NCBI GenBank assembly: GCA_905221605.1 | Contig: CAJNDS010000469.1 | Span: 201,001-265,000 of the forward strand | From: Symbiodinium natans | Lineage: Eukaryota; Sar; Dinophyceae; Suessiales; Symbiodiniaceae | Direction: 5' to 3' | Length of the DNA stretch: 64,000 nucleotides | Shown: one piece after another, positions 1 to 8,706 of the stretch | Layout of the letters: each line of letters begins with the position of its first letter | Numbering within the stretch: the first letter of the stretch is position 1 | Notes under the pieces: model-generated | The model's input: only the letters and a program-made list of their open reading frames with translations | Told to the model about the DNA's origin: nothing | Databases searched by the model: none | Position numbers and translations under genes: made by a program

Positions 1-7
1 GGGTAGC

Positions 8-118
8 TGAACTTATAACTGTACTTAGAATATAACCATATTAGGGCACTTAAGGGGCTTTTGAGTGGGTTATAAGTGCAGGTAGAATTGGTGAATAAGT
101 ACCATGAACCTCCAAGTA
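8..118. mobile_element. palindromic element, family F (copy 1)
   Basis: Its right half matches the other F copies and ends GTACCATGAACCTCCAAGTA. The left terminal repeat (CTTGGAGGTTCA type) is cut off or decayed at the window edge. F copies are about 95-140 bp hairpins rich in TTATAA and CTTAAGGGGC. Confidence 0.7.
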
Positions 119-720
119 CTCCCAAGCATCGCCCACCGCTCCCATGGCATAGCCTCGTCGCCGATCTGCTTTATCCTCTGAACCTCAAGAGCTGGGCACA
201 ACGGCCCAGGACTGACGGAAGTCCCTAAACCCTAAACCCCTAAACCTAAATCCTAAACCCTAAACCCTAGACCCCTGAGCCTAGACCCTAACCCTGAACC
301 CTAAACCCTGAGCAATGCTCCCACACGGCGTTATACCCTTAACCCTTGAGGCCAGACAGCTCTTAAGTAAATGCCGGGGGCACTGCCGCTGCTAGCCTTT
401 TGGATAGGAATCCCCGCCCCAGCCCCTGCCCGAACAGTACTACACTGGGGGGGGGGGGGGGGGGGGCTGGCACCCTAAACCCTAAACCCTAAATCCTAAA
501 CCCTAAACCCCAAACCCTAAACCCCAACCCTAAAGTTTGAGGAATTGGGGAAAAGGACTCTTCGAGGTGCTATCGGGTCTCTCCAGTCCTCCGCAGCAAC
601 TTCCCAGCGCCCTGGGAGCAACGAAGGGGGCTGCCAGGTTTAGGGTTTAGAGTTTGGATCCACCCACTGGTGGTGCCATCCATGCCTCCCTGATTCTCAG
701 ACGAGATGCCGAAACCCCAA
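119..720. repeat. CCCTAAA arrays and G tract, no gene recognised
   Basis: Short CCCTAAA runs occur near 220-310 and 475-535, and a long G homopolymer at about 446-466. The unique stretch 560-640 ends where a TTTAGGG run begins and could be an exon, but frames are open on both strands, so no call is made. Confidence 0.5.
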
Positions 721-726
721 GGGGGC

Positions 727-815
727 TTACGAAAACAGGGGACCCCTAATATAGACCCCCCAAATAGTATAATAAGGTACCTCAAGAAGGTACCCTACCA
801 ATTTCTGAACCCCCC
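727..815. mobile_element. palindromic element, family C (copy 1)
   Basis: Begins TTACGAAAA then GGGGACCCC, and ends GGTACCCT near AATTTC. The ends are inverted repeats shared with copies near 17.0, 28.3 and 42.1 kb. Degenerate. Confidence 0.55.
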
Positions 816-844
816 CATAAACCTTCCCCAGCCCCAAACCCTAC

Positions 845-960
845 AACCCCACCCCCCCCCCCCCCCCCAAAAAAAAAAGAAAAAAAAAAAGAGGCGGCAC
901 CTAAACCCTAAAAACACGAAACCCCAATCAACCCGAAACCCTAAACAACCCTGATCCCGA
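845..960. repeat. poly-C running into poly-A, then CCCTAAA
   Basis: About 18 C run straight into an A-rich tract. The same C(n)A(n) hybrid recurs near 3.25 and 44.0 kb, and as T(n)G(n) at 40.1 and 40.3 kb. Confidence 0.8.
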
Positions 961-1127
961 AAAGCCCCCATGAAGGCCCTGAGCCAGACCCAACAACTTA
1001 CCTCAGGATCGCAGCGTAGAAGCCCCCAAAGGCCCCCCCAGGCCCTGAATCCGAACCCCTAAACCCTGAACCCTGAACGCTGAACCCTAAACCCTAAACC
1101 CTAAACCCTAAACCCTAAACCCTAAAC

Positions 1128-1171
1128 CCTGTGCCTTCGGTGATGGTGGGCTTGAGCGGCCTCTCTGGCCT
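1128..1171 (-). CDS. candidate coding exon
   Basis: On the minus strand an AG (ctgaacag) precedes an open frame reading RPERPLKPTITEG. It ends where GTTTAGGG starts, giving a GT donor. CCCTAAA lies left and TTTAGGG right on the plus strand, the usual exon layout here. Function not recognised. Confidence 0.35.
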
Positions 1172-2147
1172 CTGTTCAGGGGTTCTAGGGGGTGTAGGTT
1201 TAGGGCTTTAGGAGTTTAGAGGGCTTAGGGGCATTTTAGGAGTTTCAGGGGGTTTAGGGGGTTTTGGGGCGTTTCTGGCGTTTAGGGCTTTAGGGAGTTT
1301 AGGGGGTTCAATCTTTCAATTGAAGCCTTTCGGGCCCTAGCTGACTCATCCAAGATGTCGAGGTCCAGGGGTTAGGGTTTTGGGGGCTCAGCGCCAGTTT
1401 ATAAGAGTTTACGCCTTGAGGGGTCAGGGGTTTTGTGGAGAGGTTAGGTTTTTCCGAATGGTCTCAGCACAAGGGTGATTCGGTGCGACTTTCTGCGCAT
1501 GCCGAACTACCACGTCTCCTGCTCGCAGGAGAGGCTGCTGTTCAATAACATGCCGGACCTGGGAAATTCCCCGGATAGGGAACCCCTTGTATACCACAAG
1601 CAGAATCTCCTTAAAGGGACCCCCCAAAAGGGTAACCCCCATCTCACATGTGTGTCTTTTCCAAGATTGCCAATGGGAAGAGGTTGAGCCGTTTCCTTTC
1701 ATGGCCCAGAGCCCAAAGCCCTAAACTCGAAACCCTAAGCCATGCATGAACCGACAAATTGCACGTGCACAGCTCCCGAGTGGCTGCCCTGAATCGTCGC
1801 CCAGGCTTTAGGGTTCAGGTTGAGGGTTTAGGGTTTAGGGTTTAGGGTATAGGGTTTAGGGTTTAGGGTTTTAGGGCTACCACTATCAAGTGGAAAGAGA
1901 TTGTGAGGCTTAGGTTTTGGGGGTAAAGGGGCTTAGGGTTTAGGGCAGAATAGAGTTTAAGTTTAAGGGTGTGCGTTTAAGGTTTGCAGGCCTTCAGGTT
2001 TGGAGTCTAGAGGGCCTCGGGATTCAGGAATTCTGATTCCACAACCCTAAGCCGTAAGCCCTAAGCCCTAAACCCTAAGCCCTAAGCCCTAAACCCTAAG
2101 CCCTTCTTCCATGCTGCCTCTCACTCCCCAAGGCCCCTGCCCCTGAG
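1172..2147. repeat. degenerate TTTAGGG/CCCTAAG tracts with weak unique islands
   Basis: TTTAGGG-like runs at 1195-1300 and 1810-1875, CCCTAAG at 2045-2105. The unique island 1440-1700 is open in two frames, but I see no supported splice sites. Confidence 0.4.
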
Positions 2148-2208
2148 GAAACAAGGCCGCCAGAAGAGCGAAGGACTTCACGAAGCTGGGCACCTTGAAG
2201 GGCAAGCG
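2148..2208 (+). CDS. candidate basic coding exon
   Basis: A pyrimidine-rich tract and CTGAG precede the frame NKAARRAKDFTKLGT..., which ends at GCG followed by GTAGGG, a GT donor leading into TTTAGGG repeats. The peptide is Lys/Arg rich. The minus strand is also open here, so the strand is not certain. Confidence 0.35.
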
Positions 2209-2285
2209 GTAGGGTTTAGGGTTTAGGGTTTAGGGTTTAGGGTTTAGGGTTTAGGGTTTAGGGATTAGGGTTTAGGGCTTATCTT
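2209..2285. repeat. TTTAGGG array
   Basis: About nine heptamers starting right after a candidate exon, with one GATTAGG variant. Confidence 0.9.
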
Positions 2286-2405
2286 CCTTGGAGATGAAGG
2301 GCTTGTAGGGTTATAAGCTGGAGCTGCAACTTCAACGAGATTGAGGTGCCCCTTGGTCTCAGTTCGGCCCAAATAAGGTCCAAAACCTCGGAACCCAAGC
2401 AAAAG

Positions 2406-2514
2406 CTTTGTAGCCCAGTAACCATCTTATGATAAGGGCACCCTTTTCTTGTTGGTTACTTTATAAGGGAGACCAGCAGCAAAAAAAGGGAAAAGGGTAC
2501 CACTGGCTACCAAG
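2406..2514. mobile_element. palindromic element, family A (copy 1), with target duplication
   Basis: Starts CTTTGTAGCCCAG and ends CTGGCTACCAAG. It is flanked on both sides by AAAG, a 4-bp target duplication. The core has the family's AAGGGCACCCTTTT and GGTTACTTTATAAGGG. No open frame, so a non-autonomous MITE-like element. Confidence 0.85.
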
Positions 2515-2634
2515 AAAGACCCTTCAGCCTAGGAATGCTGCGCGCACCCTTTGTTGCTCAATAGGGTGTGGAAATCAGGAACCTCGCCCTCAAACGAGGG
2601 GAAAGCGCAAAGTTCTGGGGAACCTAGCAGCCCA

Positions 2635-2746
2635 AACCGTAAACGCCCTAAACCCCAAACCCTAAACGCCCTAAACCCTAAACCCTGAACCCTGAACCCT
2701 GAACCCTAAACCCTAAACCCTAAACCCTAAACCCTAAACCCTAAAC
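2635..2746. repeat. CCCTAAA/CCCTGAA array
   Basis: Mixed CCCTAAACG, CCCTGAA and CCCTAAA units that end exactly at a minus-strand exon. In transcript direction they are the start of that exon's downstream intron (GTTTAGGG). Confidence 0.9.
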
Positions 2747-2830
2747 CAAGGCCTCATCGGGGGCGAGCCAGTCGCCCAGGAAGTCCCCCACTCCCACGAC
2801 CTCCAGCGCGCCGCCCGGCGCAAACTCCAC
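2747..2830 (-). CDS. coding exon, function unknown
   Basis: Minus-strand acceptor cgaacccag followed by G, then 28 uninterrupted codons reading VEFAPGGALEVVGVGDF and ending DWLAPDEAL. The donor GTTTAGGG follows directly. Both ends are in phase 0. The acidic, aliphatic composition is protein-like, and the other strand gives no equally good reading. Confidence 0.6.
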
Positions 2831-2939
2831 CTGGGTTCGATGAGTCCGTTCAGGACTAAATGAACCCTGAACCTCAGGGGTTTAGGGTTTAGGGTTTAGG
2901 GTTTGGGGTTTTGGGGTTTAGGAACAGGTTGTTGCAGTT

Positions 2940-3060
2940 TCACAGTAAGAATAATCAGAATAAGAAAATAGCAATAGTAATAGAAAATAATAGAACTACT
3001 GAAAACACATTAACATTTTTATAGTAATCAAAATAATTGTAGGGTTGGAGCAAAGCCCAC
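2940..3060. other. AT-rich stretch without recognised content
   Basis: A-rich AATAGAA-like sequence between a TTTAGGG run and a unique block. No gene or element seen. Confidence 0.4.
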
Positions 3061-3249
3061 GACTAACCCTTCTCCCTAACCCCCTAGGCCCCAGCAAGCC
3101 AGTGTCAACTGGTGGCGAGAGGGGTCGGTGACATATGGTGACATCAGACACCGTGCGGAGCCGTGCAAATTTAGCATCAAGAAGTACACAACAGAAAGGG
3201 AGGCTGTGCAGGGTACAACACTTCTCATCGGCCAAAACTGTCGGGTCAC

Positions 3250-3292
3250 GCCCCCCCCCCCCCCCCACAAAAAAAAAAAAAAAAAAAAAAAA
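3250..3292. repeat. C(n)A(n) hybrid homopolymer
   Basis: About 15 C, a short break, then more than 20 A. The same design as at 0.85 and 44.0 kb. Confidence 0.85.
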
Positions 3293-3408
3293 CCTGCTCA
3301 AAACCCCTCCAAAACTCCGGACATGAACCCTAATTTGGGTTACAACTTCTATTGAAAGCAACAAAGAGTTACAGAAACCTAAAATCCTGAGAGGGTAAAT
3401 GCCGCCAG

Positions 3409-3489
3409 ACTGCTGCCACGGGCAGCTCGAGTCGGCTGCCGATGGCAGCCCAACTGAAGGGCATCCTCGTCTTTGTTCTGCCCGTTTTG
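3409..3489 (+). CDS. coding exon with hydrophobic end
   Basis: After gccgccag, 27 codons are open, including an internal Met and a hydrophobic helix (MAAQLKGILVFVLPVL). The exon ends at TTTTG followed by GTTAGGG, a GT donor opening a long telomere-like array. It could be a signal anchor or first membrane segment. Confidence 0.45.
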
Positions 3490-3728
3490 GTTAGGGTTAG
3501 GGTTTGGGGTTTAGGGGTTAGGGTTTAGGGTTTAGGGTTTAGGGTTTAGGGGTTTAGGGGTTTAGGGGTTTAGGGGTTTAGGGGTTTAGGGTTAGGGGTT
3601 AGGGGTTTAGGGGTTTAGGGGTTTAGGGGGGGTTAGGGTTTAGGGGTTTAGGGGTTTAGGGGTTTAGGGGTTTAGGGGTTTAGGGGTTTAGGGGTTTAGG
3701 GGTTTAGGGGTTTAGGAGTTTAGGGGTT
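3490..3728. repeat. TTTAGGGG octamer array
   Basis: Most units carry an extra G (TTTAGGGG), unlike neighbouring heptamer arrays, so this array was homogenised locally. Confidence 0.9.
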
Positions 3729-3729
3729 T

Positions 3730-3812
3730 ATACGTCTACTTATAACCTACTTGAGGGACTTAGAAGGCTTAGAAGTGCAGCTATAATTGGGGAGATAAGT
3801 ACCCATAAATGC
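3730..3812. mobile_element. palindromic element, family F (copy 2, partial)
   Basis: Matches F in the TATAACCTACTTGAGGGACTT core and the AATTGGGGAGATAAGTACCC right side. The left end is replaced by the TTTAGGGG array and the right end by CCCTAAA. Confidence 0.6.
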
Positions 3813-3889
3813 TCTAAACCCTAAACCCTAAACCCTAAACCCTAAACCCTAAACCCTAAACCCTAAACCCTAAACCCTAAACCCTGAAC
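3813..3889. repeat. CCCTAAA array
   Basis: About ten perfect heptamers adjoining the next exon. Confidence 0.9.
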
Positions 3890-3978
3890 CCTTGTTGAGC
3901 GACAGAAGTTGATCGCAGCCGCGGAGCATCGTGAAGGTGGTACGGCCAATGTCCAACATCAGCTTCCATCCTCGGAGA
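3890..3978 (-). CDS. candidate coding exon
   Basis: The minus strand after ccctag is open for about 29 codons, including GWKLMLDIGRTTFTML, and ends at GG followed by GTTCAGGG. A second frame is also open, so the peptide is provisional. Confidence 0.4.
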
Positions 3979-4017
3979 CTAGGGTTTAGGGCTTAGGGTT
4001 TAGGGTTTAGGGCTAGG

Positions 4018-4133
4018 GTTTAGGGTGAAAAAGTCCTCATAAAACTGTAAACCTGACCACACTACGCCGAAAATGTGGAAATATCTTTGCCTGGAATCTT
4101 TCTCCTGTAGTCCCTTTGGAACATTCAATTCCT
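4018..4133 (-). CDS. candidate coding exon, aromatic-rich
   Basis: Minus-strand acceptor ccaatttgcag precedes ELNVPKGLQEKDSRQR and then YFHIFGVVWSGLQFYEDFF without a stop until the telomere-like repeats. The 3' boundary is unclear. Confidence 0.45.
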
Positions 4134-4508
4134 GCAAATTGGAAAGCGTAGGATAACGTGCACTAGGTCTCAAATTTCTCAATAACGGTCCCTATGGTTT
4201 ATCTCATTTCGCTACACTAGGTCGTTTGGGAAGCTGTACAAGTCATACGACTAATGGATGCTTTAGTACTAAAGAGAATAGTACTAGCGTTCCCTTTGAT
4301 TTTTTTGGTTGATTTTCTTTTAGCCCTTGACAGGCTGCAAGACTCACGAAACAAAGGAACTAGAACGGACCCTCGAGTCATAAGTAGTTTATCTCTAGTT
4401 CACCATTCTGGGCCGTTGTGATCCCATGCTTAGGTTCTTCACTCACCTTTCACGGAGACCCAAAAGACCGGACCTACAACATAGGTCGTAGGAACCCTAA
4501 ACCCCACG
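4134..4508. other. unique AT-richer stretch, no gene recognised
   Basis: Mostly repeat-free sequence with short imperfect palindromes. Frames are short and no convincing splice sites were seen. Confidence 0.4.
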
Positions 4509-4609
4509 CTTGGGAAGGTCCCCCTTATACTAGCAGGCCTTCATAGGGATTCTAGTACCCCTTATTATGAACCCTATTAAGGACTGTTAGAAAAAGGGGG
4601 AACATCCCA
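4509..4609. mobile_element. palindromic element, family B (copy 1)
   Basis: Long hairpin: CTTGGGAAGGTCCCCC then CTTCATAGGG on the left, CCTATTAAGGACTGTTAG and GGGGGAACATCCCAA on the right. Family members share GGGATGTTCCCCC ends and a TACCCCTTATTAT loop. Confidence 0.8.
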
Positions 4610-4869
4610 ACCCCAAACCCTGAACAACCAAAATCTTGCGAAGCAAAAGAAGCACTTCGGTCATCCCCCCCCCTTGTCTAGTTTTCAAATGTAAACGAAG
4701 GGTTGACCGTGACGAGGCTACCGAACTCTAAGCAAGTTATACCCTATTTAAAATCAACCCGAAGCCCTAAACCCCAAACCCTCAAACCCTTAAACCCCAA
4801 CCCCCCCCCCCCACCCCTAAAAACCCCCCACATAAACCCCAAGCTCTAAGAAGGCCATACAGACATTTC

Positions 4870-4953
4870 CCAAAATAGGGGTACCCCTTTTATACCCAAA
4901 AAACACTGTATAATCCATGTAGAGGAACCGCCCCAAAGGGTACCCCTATTTAT
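4870..4953. mobile_element. palindromic element, family C/D
   Basis: Inverted ends AAAATAGGGGTACCCC and GGGTACCCCTATTTA. Related to the copies at 15.4 and 58.9 kb. Confidence 0.6.
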
Positions 4954-4977
4954 GAACTAGACCTAAACCCTAAACTT

Positions 4978-5075
4978 TCCTAAGCCCTAAGCCCTAAGCC
5001 CTAAGCCCTAAGCCCTAAGCCCTAAGCCCTAAGCCCTAAGCCCTAAACCCTAAACCCTAAACCCTAAACCGTAAA
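4978..5075. repeat. CCCTAAG then CCCTAAA array
   Basis: Nine or more CCCTAAG units grade into CCCTAAA, a locally homogenised variant. Confidence 0.9.
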
Positions 5076-5158
5076 AACCAGAACGGCCCTAAACCCTAAG
5101 CCCTAAACGGCCCTAAACCCTAAACCCTAAACCTAGTTGTAAGCCCCCAAGCTCTAAG

Positions 5159-5242
5159 AAGGCCGGAGCGGCGAGTCCCTTCGAGCTGCGGGGTGGGGAG
5201 TGCCCCGCGTGCGGCGGCTGCCGGGGGAAGGATCGGGATTAG
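5159..5242 (+). CDS. candidate terminal exon with CxxC
   Basis: After gctctaag the frame KAGAASPFELRGGECPACGG continues to CRGKDRD and TAG. The CPACGGC cluster could bind a metal. Alternatively the exon ends earlier at a donor before GGATTAGGG. Confidence 0.35.
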   Translation, partial: KAGAASPFELRGGECPACGGCRGKDRD

Positions 5243-5699
5243 GGTTTAGGGTTTAGGGCTTAGGGTTTAGGGTTTAGGGTTTAGGGTTTAGGGTTTAGGA
5301 TTAAGGGTTTAGGGTTTAGGGTTTAGGATTCGGGGTTTAGGGTTTAGGGTTTCGGGGTTAGGGTTTCGCTTGGGGAGGTATTTGAAGCCTACAGTATTTT
5401 GAGCCTAAAGATTGGGGGGCTTGAGTGGCTTGGCTAGGGGCCGAAGTCCAGTAGCCTGGGACTGACTCCAAAAGAACTGACCTTTGTTCTTCTGCGGTTT
5501 AGGGCTAAAGGCTTGGGGTTTAGGGCCTCAAATTCGTAAGCAACCCCCCCTGAGCCGGCAACCTTCTCAAAGGCCCCTGACCTCTTTAGGGTTTAAGGTT
5601 TAGGGTTTAGGGTTTGGGGTTTAGGGCATTTATACGATCTAGAATCCCTACGAAGCCTATAGAAACCCTAAGTCCTAAACCCTGCTCTTTTGTTGTTAA
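5243..5699. repeat. TTTAGGG tracts and unassigned islands
   Basis: TTTAGGG-like runs at 5235-5370 and 5590-5630, separated by G/T-rich sequence without a supported gene. Confidence 0.5.
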
Positions 5700-5769
5700 C
5701 TTGGTAGCCCAGCAATACCATGTTTAGTAAGGGTACCCTTTCTGGTGCTACTTCCTTTTGTCAGGGAAC
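5700..5769. mobile_element. family A fragment
   Basis: Starts CTTGGTAGCCCAGCAA and has AAGGGTACCC and AGGGAACCC, but lacks the CTGGGCTACCAAG right end. It runs out into CCCTAAA-like repeats. Confidence 0.65.
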
Positions 5770-5994
5770 CCCCTAGACCCTGAACCCTAAAGCCCAAACC
5801 CTAAACCCCAAACCTCAAACCCTAAACCCATAACCCAAAAAAGCCAAGAGGGCACCACTCAGCTCCCAAAACCCCAACCCCTCAACCTTCAACCCTAAAC
5901 CCTAAACCCCTAAACCCCTAAACCCCTAAACCCTAAACCCCTAAACCCCTAAACCCCTGAACCCAAAACCCAAAACCCAAAACCCTAAACCCCA

Positions 5995-6075
5995 AGTTCA
6001 ACTGAAGAAGGCCGACACCTGCACTCGCCTCTTCGTGCTGTCAGCGGTCGAGCCCTGAGCGGAGCCTGGCTGGAC
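5995..6075. CDS. candidate terminal exon, strand ambiguous
   Basis: GC-rich unique island between CCCTAAA on the left and TTAGGG on the right. The plus strand reads KADTCTRLFVLSAVEP then stop after aactgaag. The minus strand reads GSTADSTKRRVQVSAFFS then stop after gctcag. Confidence 0.35.
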
Positions 6076-6580
6076 TTAGGGTTAAGGGTTAAGGGATAAG
6101 GGTTAAGGGTTTAGGGTTTAGGAATTTTAGGGTTTTTAGGGGTTTTAGGGTTTTAGGGTTTTAGGGTTTAGGGTTTTAGGGCTTCAGGGTTTTAGGGTTT
6201 TAAGGGTTTTAAGGGTTTTAGGGTTTGGGGTTTTAGGGTTTTAGTGTTTTAGTTTTAGGGTTTTAGGGTTTTAGGGTTTCAGGGTTTCAGGGTTTTAGGG
6301 TTTTAGGGCTTTAGGGCTTTAGGGCTTTAGGGCTTTAGGGCTTTAGGGCTTTAGGGCTTTAGGGTTTTAGGGTTTTAGGGTTTTAGGGTTTTAGGGTTTA
6401 AGGGTTTAAGGGTTTTAGGGTTTTAGGGTTTTAGGGTTTAGGGTTTTAGGGTTTTAGGGTCTTAGGGTTTTAGGGTTTTAGGGTTTTAGGGTTTTAGGGT
6501 TTTAGGGTTTTAGGGTTTTAGGGTTTTAGGGTTTTAGGGTTTTAAGGTTTTAGGGTTTAGGGTTTACGGCTTGTTTGGGG
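6076..6580. repeat. TTTTAGGG and TTTAGGGC octamer array
   Basis: About 500 bp of mainly TTTTAGGG units, with an internal block of about eight GGGCTTTA units near 6300-6360. An octamer array, not the heptamer. Confidence 0.9.
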
Positions 6581-6939
6581 TTCAGGGTTTGGGGGTTAGG
6601 GTTTAGGGTTTAGAGTTTCAGGGTTCCGGGTTTAGGTTACAGGGTCTGTAGGGTTGAAAGGGCCCTAGATCCCACAAACCCCCTTTAACACTTGACAAAA
6701 AAAACAGATCCCTATAAAAGCCATGAAGCCATGAACGTTAGTCAACATAGCAGCCCTAAACCCTATACCCTATAAGCCCTTAAAAGCCGCTCTCCACCCC
6801 CCCCCCCCCCCTCCTTCCAACCCTAAACCCTAAACCCAAAACCCTCAACCGCCCGTCCCCGGCTCATTACTTCTCGGCACGTTTGAAAAAGCTAGCTTAT
6901 CCCAAGTAGCTCAAGACCCGAAACCCTAGACACCCTAGA
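6581..6939. other. mixed repeats and poly-C, no gene
   Basis: Degenerate TTTAGGG, a poly-C tract near 6793-6811 and a short CCCTAAA run. Nothing coding could be supported. Confidence 0.4.
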
Positions 6940-7023
6940 ATCCTCGCACCCCGCGACGGGCCTGCAGCACGCCGGGTGCAGGCGAGATCAGCAGCGATGG
7001 CCACATGCTTATGATTCGGACAC
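6940..7023 (-). CDS. candidate exon downstream of the 7.1-7.3 kb exon
   Basis: After cagaaccccgaag on the minus strand the frame VRIISMWPSLLISPAPGV is open and hydrophobic. It could be the next exon of the gene starting at 7291, but the donor is not fixed. Confidence 0.35.
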
Positions 7024-7129
7024 TTCGGGGTTCTGCAAGCCCGCGCGGGTTTGAGATTGAGGACGTGGTGGGGTTTAAGGGCTTAGGCTTGAAAGAAAGC
7101 TTGGGCTGAGGTGTGGGCTTTAATCCGAG

Positions 7130-7291
7130 TCCATGGCTCCACTTCAGGGTGTGGCCCTTCAAAGTGAAGGTTATGTGGGATGACAGTTTGTCGTCGTGTG
7201 GCGCGAGGTGAACCATCAAATGGTCTGAGCGTTCTTCGAGTGCACACTTCTCCGGTCCGAGTGTGCCCGCCCGCATCCTTTTCCCCTCCAT
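7130..7291 (-). CDS. 5' coding exon with start codon
   Basis: An ATG at 7291 opens about 50 codons: MEGKRMRAGTLGPEKCALEE, later HLMVHLAPHDDKL and ITFTLKGHTLKW. The composition is convincingly protein-like and repeat-free. The donor near 7130-7140 is uncertain (a GA or GC site is possible). Product not recognised. Confidence 0.5.
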
Positions 7292-7377
7292 GTACCCATT
7301 TGAAATATACTTGGGCCCTAAAGCTACTATATAGGAACCCCTCTAAGGCCCAAGTATCTTCTCTGAACCCTAATTAA

Positions 7378-7500
7378 ACCCTAAACCCTAAACCCTAACC
7401 CTAAACCCTTCAAACCCTTCAAACCCTTCAAACCCTTCAAACCCTTCAAACCCTTCAAACCCTTCAAACCCTTCAAACCCTTCAAACCCTAAACTTCAAA
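7378..7500. repeat. CCCTTCAAA nonamer array
   Basis: About nine copies of a 9-bp unit, CCCTTCAAA, derived from but unlike the heptamer. Confidence 0.9.
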
Positions 7501-7564
7501 CCCTATACCCTAAACCCCTTCGGCCCCTCGGGGCACTCAGGGCGGGAGAGGCGTAGATCCGTCT

Positions 7565-7720
7565 CAAAATTGGGGTATGGTAGTAAATTTCAAGGGACCA
7601 CGAGGGAATACTGTTGAATTAAAATAATTAGAATAGTGTTTTGGAGTCTTTGTTTAGTATATTTTTAAAAAGGGACCATAAGGGAATACTGTTGAATTAG
7701 TAACTATTCCGACCCCTACA
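7565..7720. mobile_element. family E, two overlapping or nested copies
   Basis: The motif GGGACCA(C/T)(A/G)AGGGAATACTGT occurs twice within 110 bp around AATAATTAGAATAGTGTTTTGG, and it ends ACTATTCCGACCCCTA. Looks like one E copy joined to part of another. Confidence 0.65.
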
Positions 7721-7965
7721 TTCATTATTCGCGTCGTGCGTGACTGGAGAAATGCCTGAATCTGTTGGGTTCGAATGAACATAGTTGCTGAGTAGCGCTA
7801 TAGGGGATTAAAGCAACCCAAAAAGTGCAAACTGTACTCTTTCGGATACTAAGTTAAGGGTTAGGGATTAGGCTCTTGGATAATCTTCCAGCCTTTGTGT
7901 AGGGCAACTCACAATGACCCCAAAACGTCTAAGCAGGACAAACACCATAACCTGGTCATCCATAA

Positions 7966-8067
7966 TGTAGGAGCCTGAATAATTAGAATAGGGTTTTGGA
8001 GTTTTTGTTTAGTATAATTACAAAGGGACCATAAGGGAATCTTCTTAGTAATTATTCCGACCCTATA
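7966..8067. mobile_element. palindromic element, family E (copy 2)
   Basis: Left GTAGGAGCCTGAATAATTAG, right TTAGTAATTATTCCGACCC: inverted ends of the TAGGGGCC-GAATAATTA type. Confidence 0.8.
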
Positions 8068-8136
8068 TTGGCCCTAAACTAGGCAAACTTTGAGAACTTC
8101 CACATCATACCCCCCGACCCACTTTCTGCAATCCCG

Positions 8137-8246
8137 CTTGGTAGCTCAGCAACCATATCACACTAAGGGTACCCTTTTTGGGGGGGTTGGTTACTTTACA
8201 AGGGAGCCTTGAACCAACAATAGGATTTTACCACCGGGCTACCAAG
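8137..8246. mobile_element. palindromic element, family A (copy 3)
   Basis: CTTGGTAGCTCAG at the left and CGGGCTACCAAG at the right, with core AAGGGTACCCTTTTTGG. Flanks CCCG and CAAA give no target duplication. Confidence 0.85.
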
Positions 8247-8254
8247 CAAAACAG

Positions 8255-8326
8255 CTCTAAACCCTAAACCCTAAACCCTAAACCCTAAACCCTAAACCCT
8301 AAACCCTAAACCCTAAACCCTAAACC
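8255..8326. repeat. CCCTAAA array
   Basis: Ten perfect heptamers before an exon-like island. Confidence 0.9.
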
Positions 8327-8408
8327 CAATGCCAGAAAAAGGAGGCGCAGGGCTGGGAGCACCGTCGCCGCGCGGCGCCCGTCTGTCGCTCCTCTTCAGG
8401 GAGTTTGG

Positions 8409-8636
8409 GTGCTTGGGTCTTGGTGTTTCGGCGATGTTTTCCCTGAACCCCTATTTCCTGCCGCCTCGGCCGCTTCAAGTGCTCCTACTGCTTCTACCGC
8501 TCCTTCTACTCCCGCTTGTCGGCTACCCCGCTACTCCTACCCCTCCTCCTCGACCTCCTCCTCCTCCTGTTGCTGCTATAATGCTGACTGCGTTGGGACA
8601 GTTAAGGACTACTTGTCCCAGAGGGTCCATTTGTAG
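8409..8636 (+). CDS. Ala/Ser/Pro-rich to Cys-rich terminal exon
   Basis: An open frame rich in Ala, Ser, Thr and Pro (AASAASSAPTASTAPSTP) passes to PRYSYPSSST, then CCCYNADCVGTVKDYLSQR and a TAG stop. The last part reads like folded protein. The true start is probably an AG inside 8409-8470. The other frame of this GC-rich stretch is also open. Confidence 0.45.
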   Translation: MLGSWCFGDVFPEPLFPAASAASSAPTASTAPSTPACRLPRYSYPSSSTSSSSCCCYNADCVGTVKDYLSQRVHL

Positions 8637-8640
8637 TACC

Positions 8641-8706
8641 CTTATGGAATTAGGTACCCAAAAACCTTAAATTTGGTATGATTTTCGGGTGCCTAGTTCC
8701 ATAAAA
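8641..8706. mobile_element. palindromic element, family L
   Basis: TTATGGAATTAGGTACCC at the left and GGGTGCCTAGTTCCATAA at the right form a hairpin a few bases after the preceding stop codon. Confidence 0.65.
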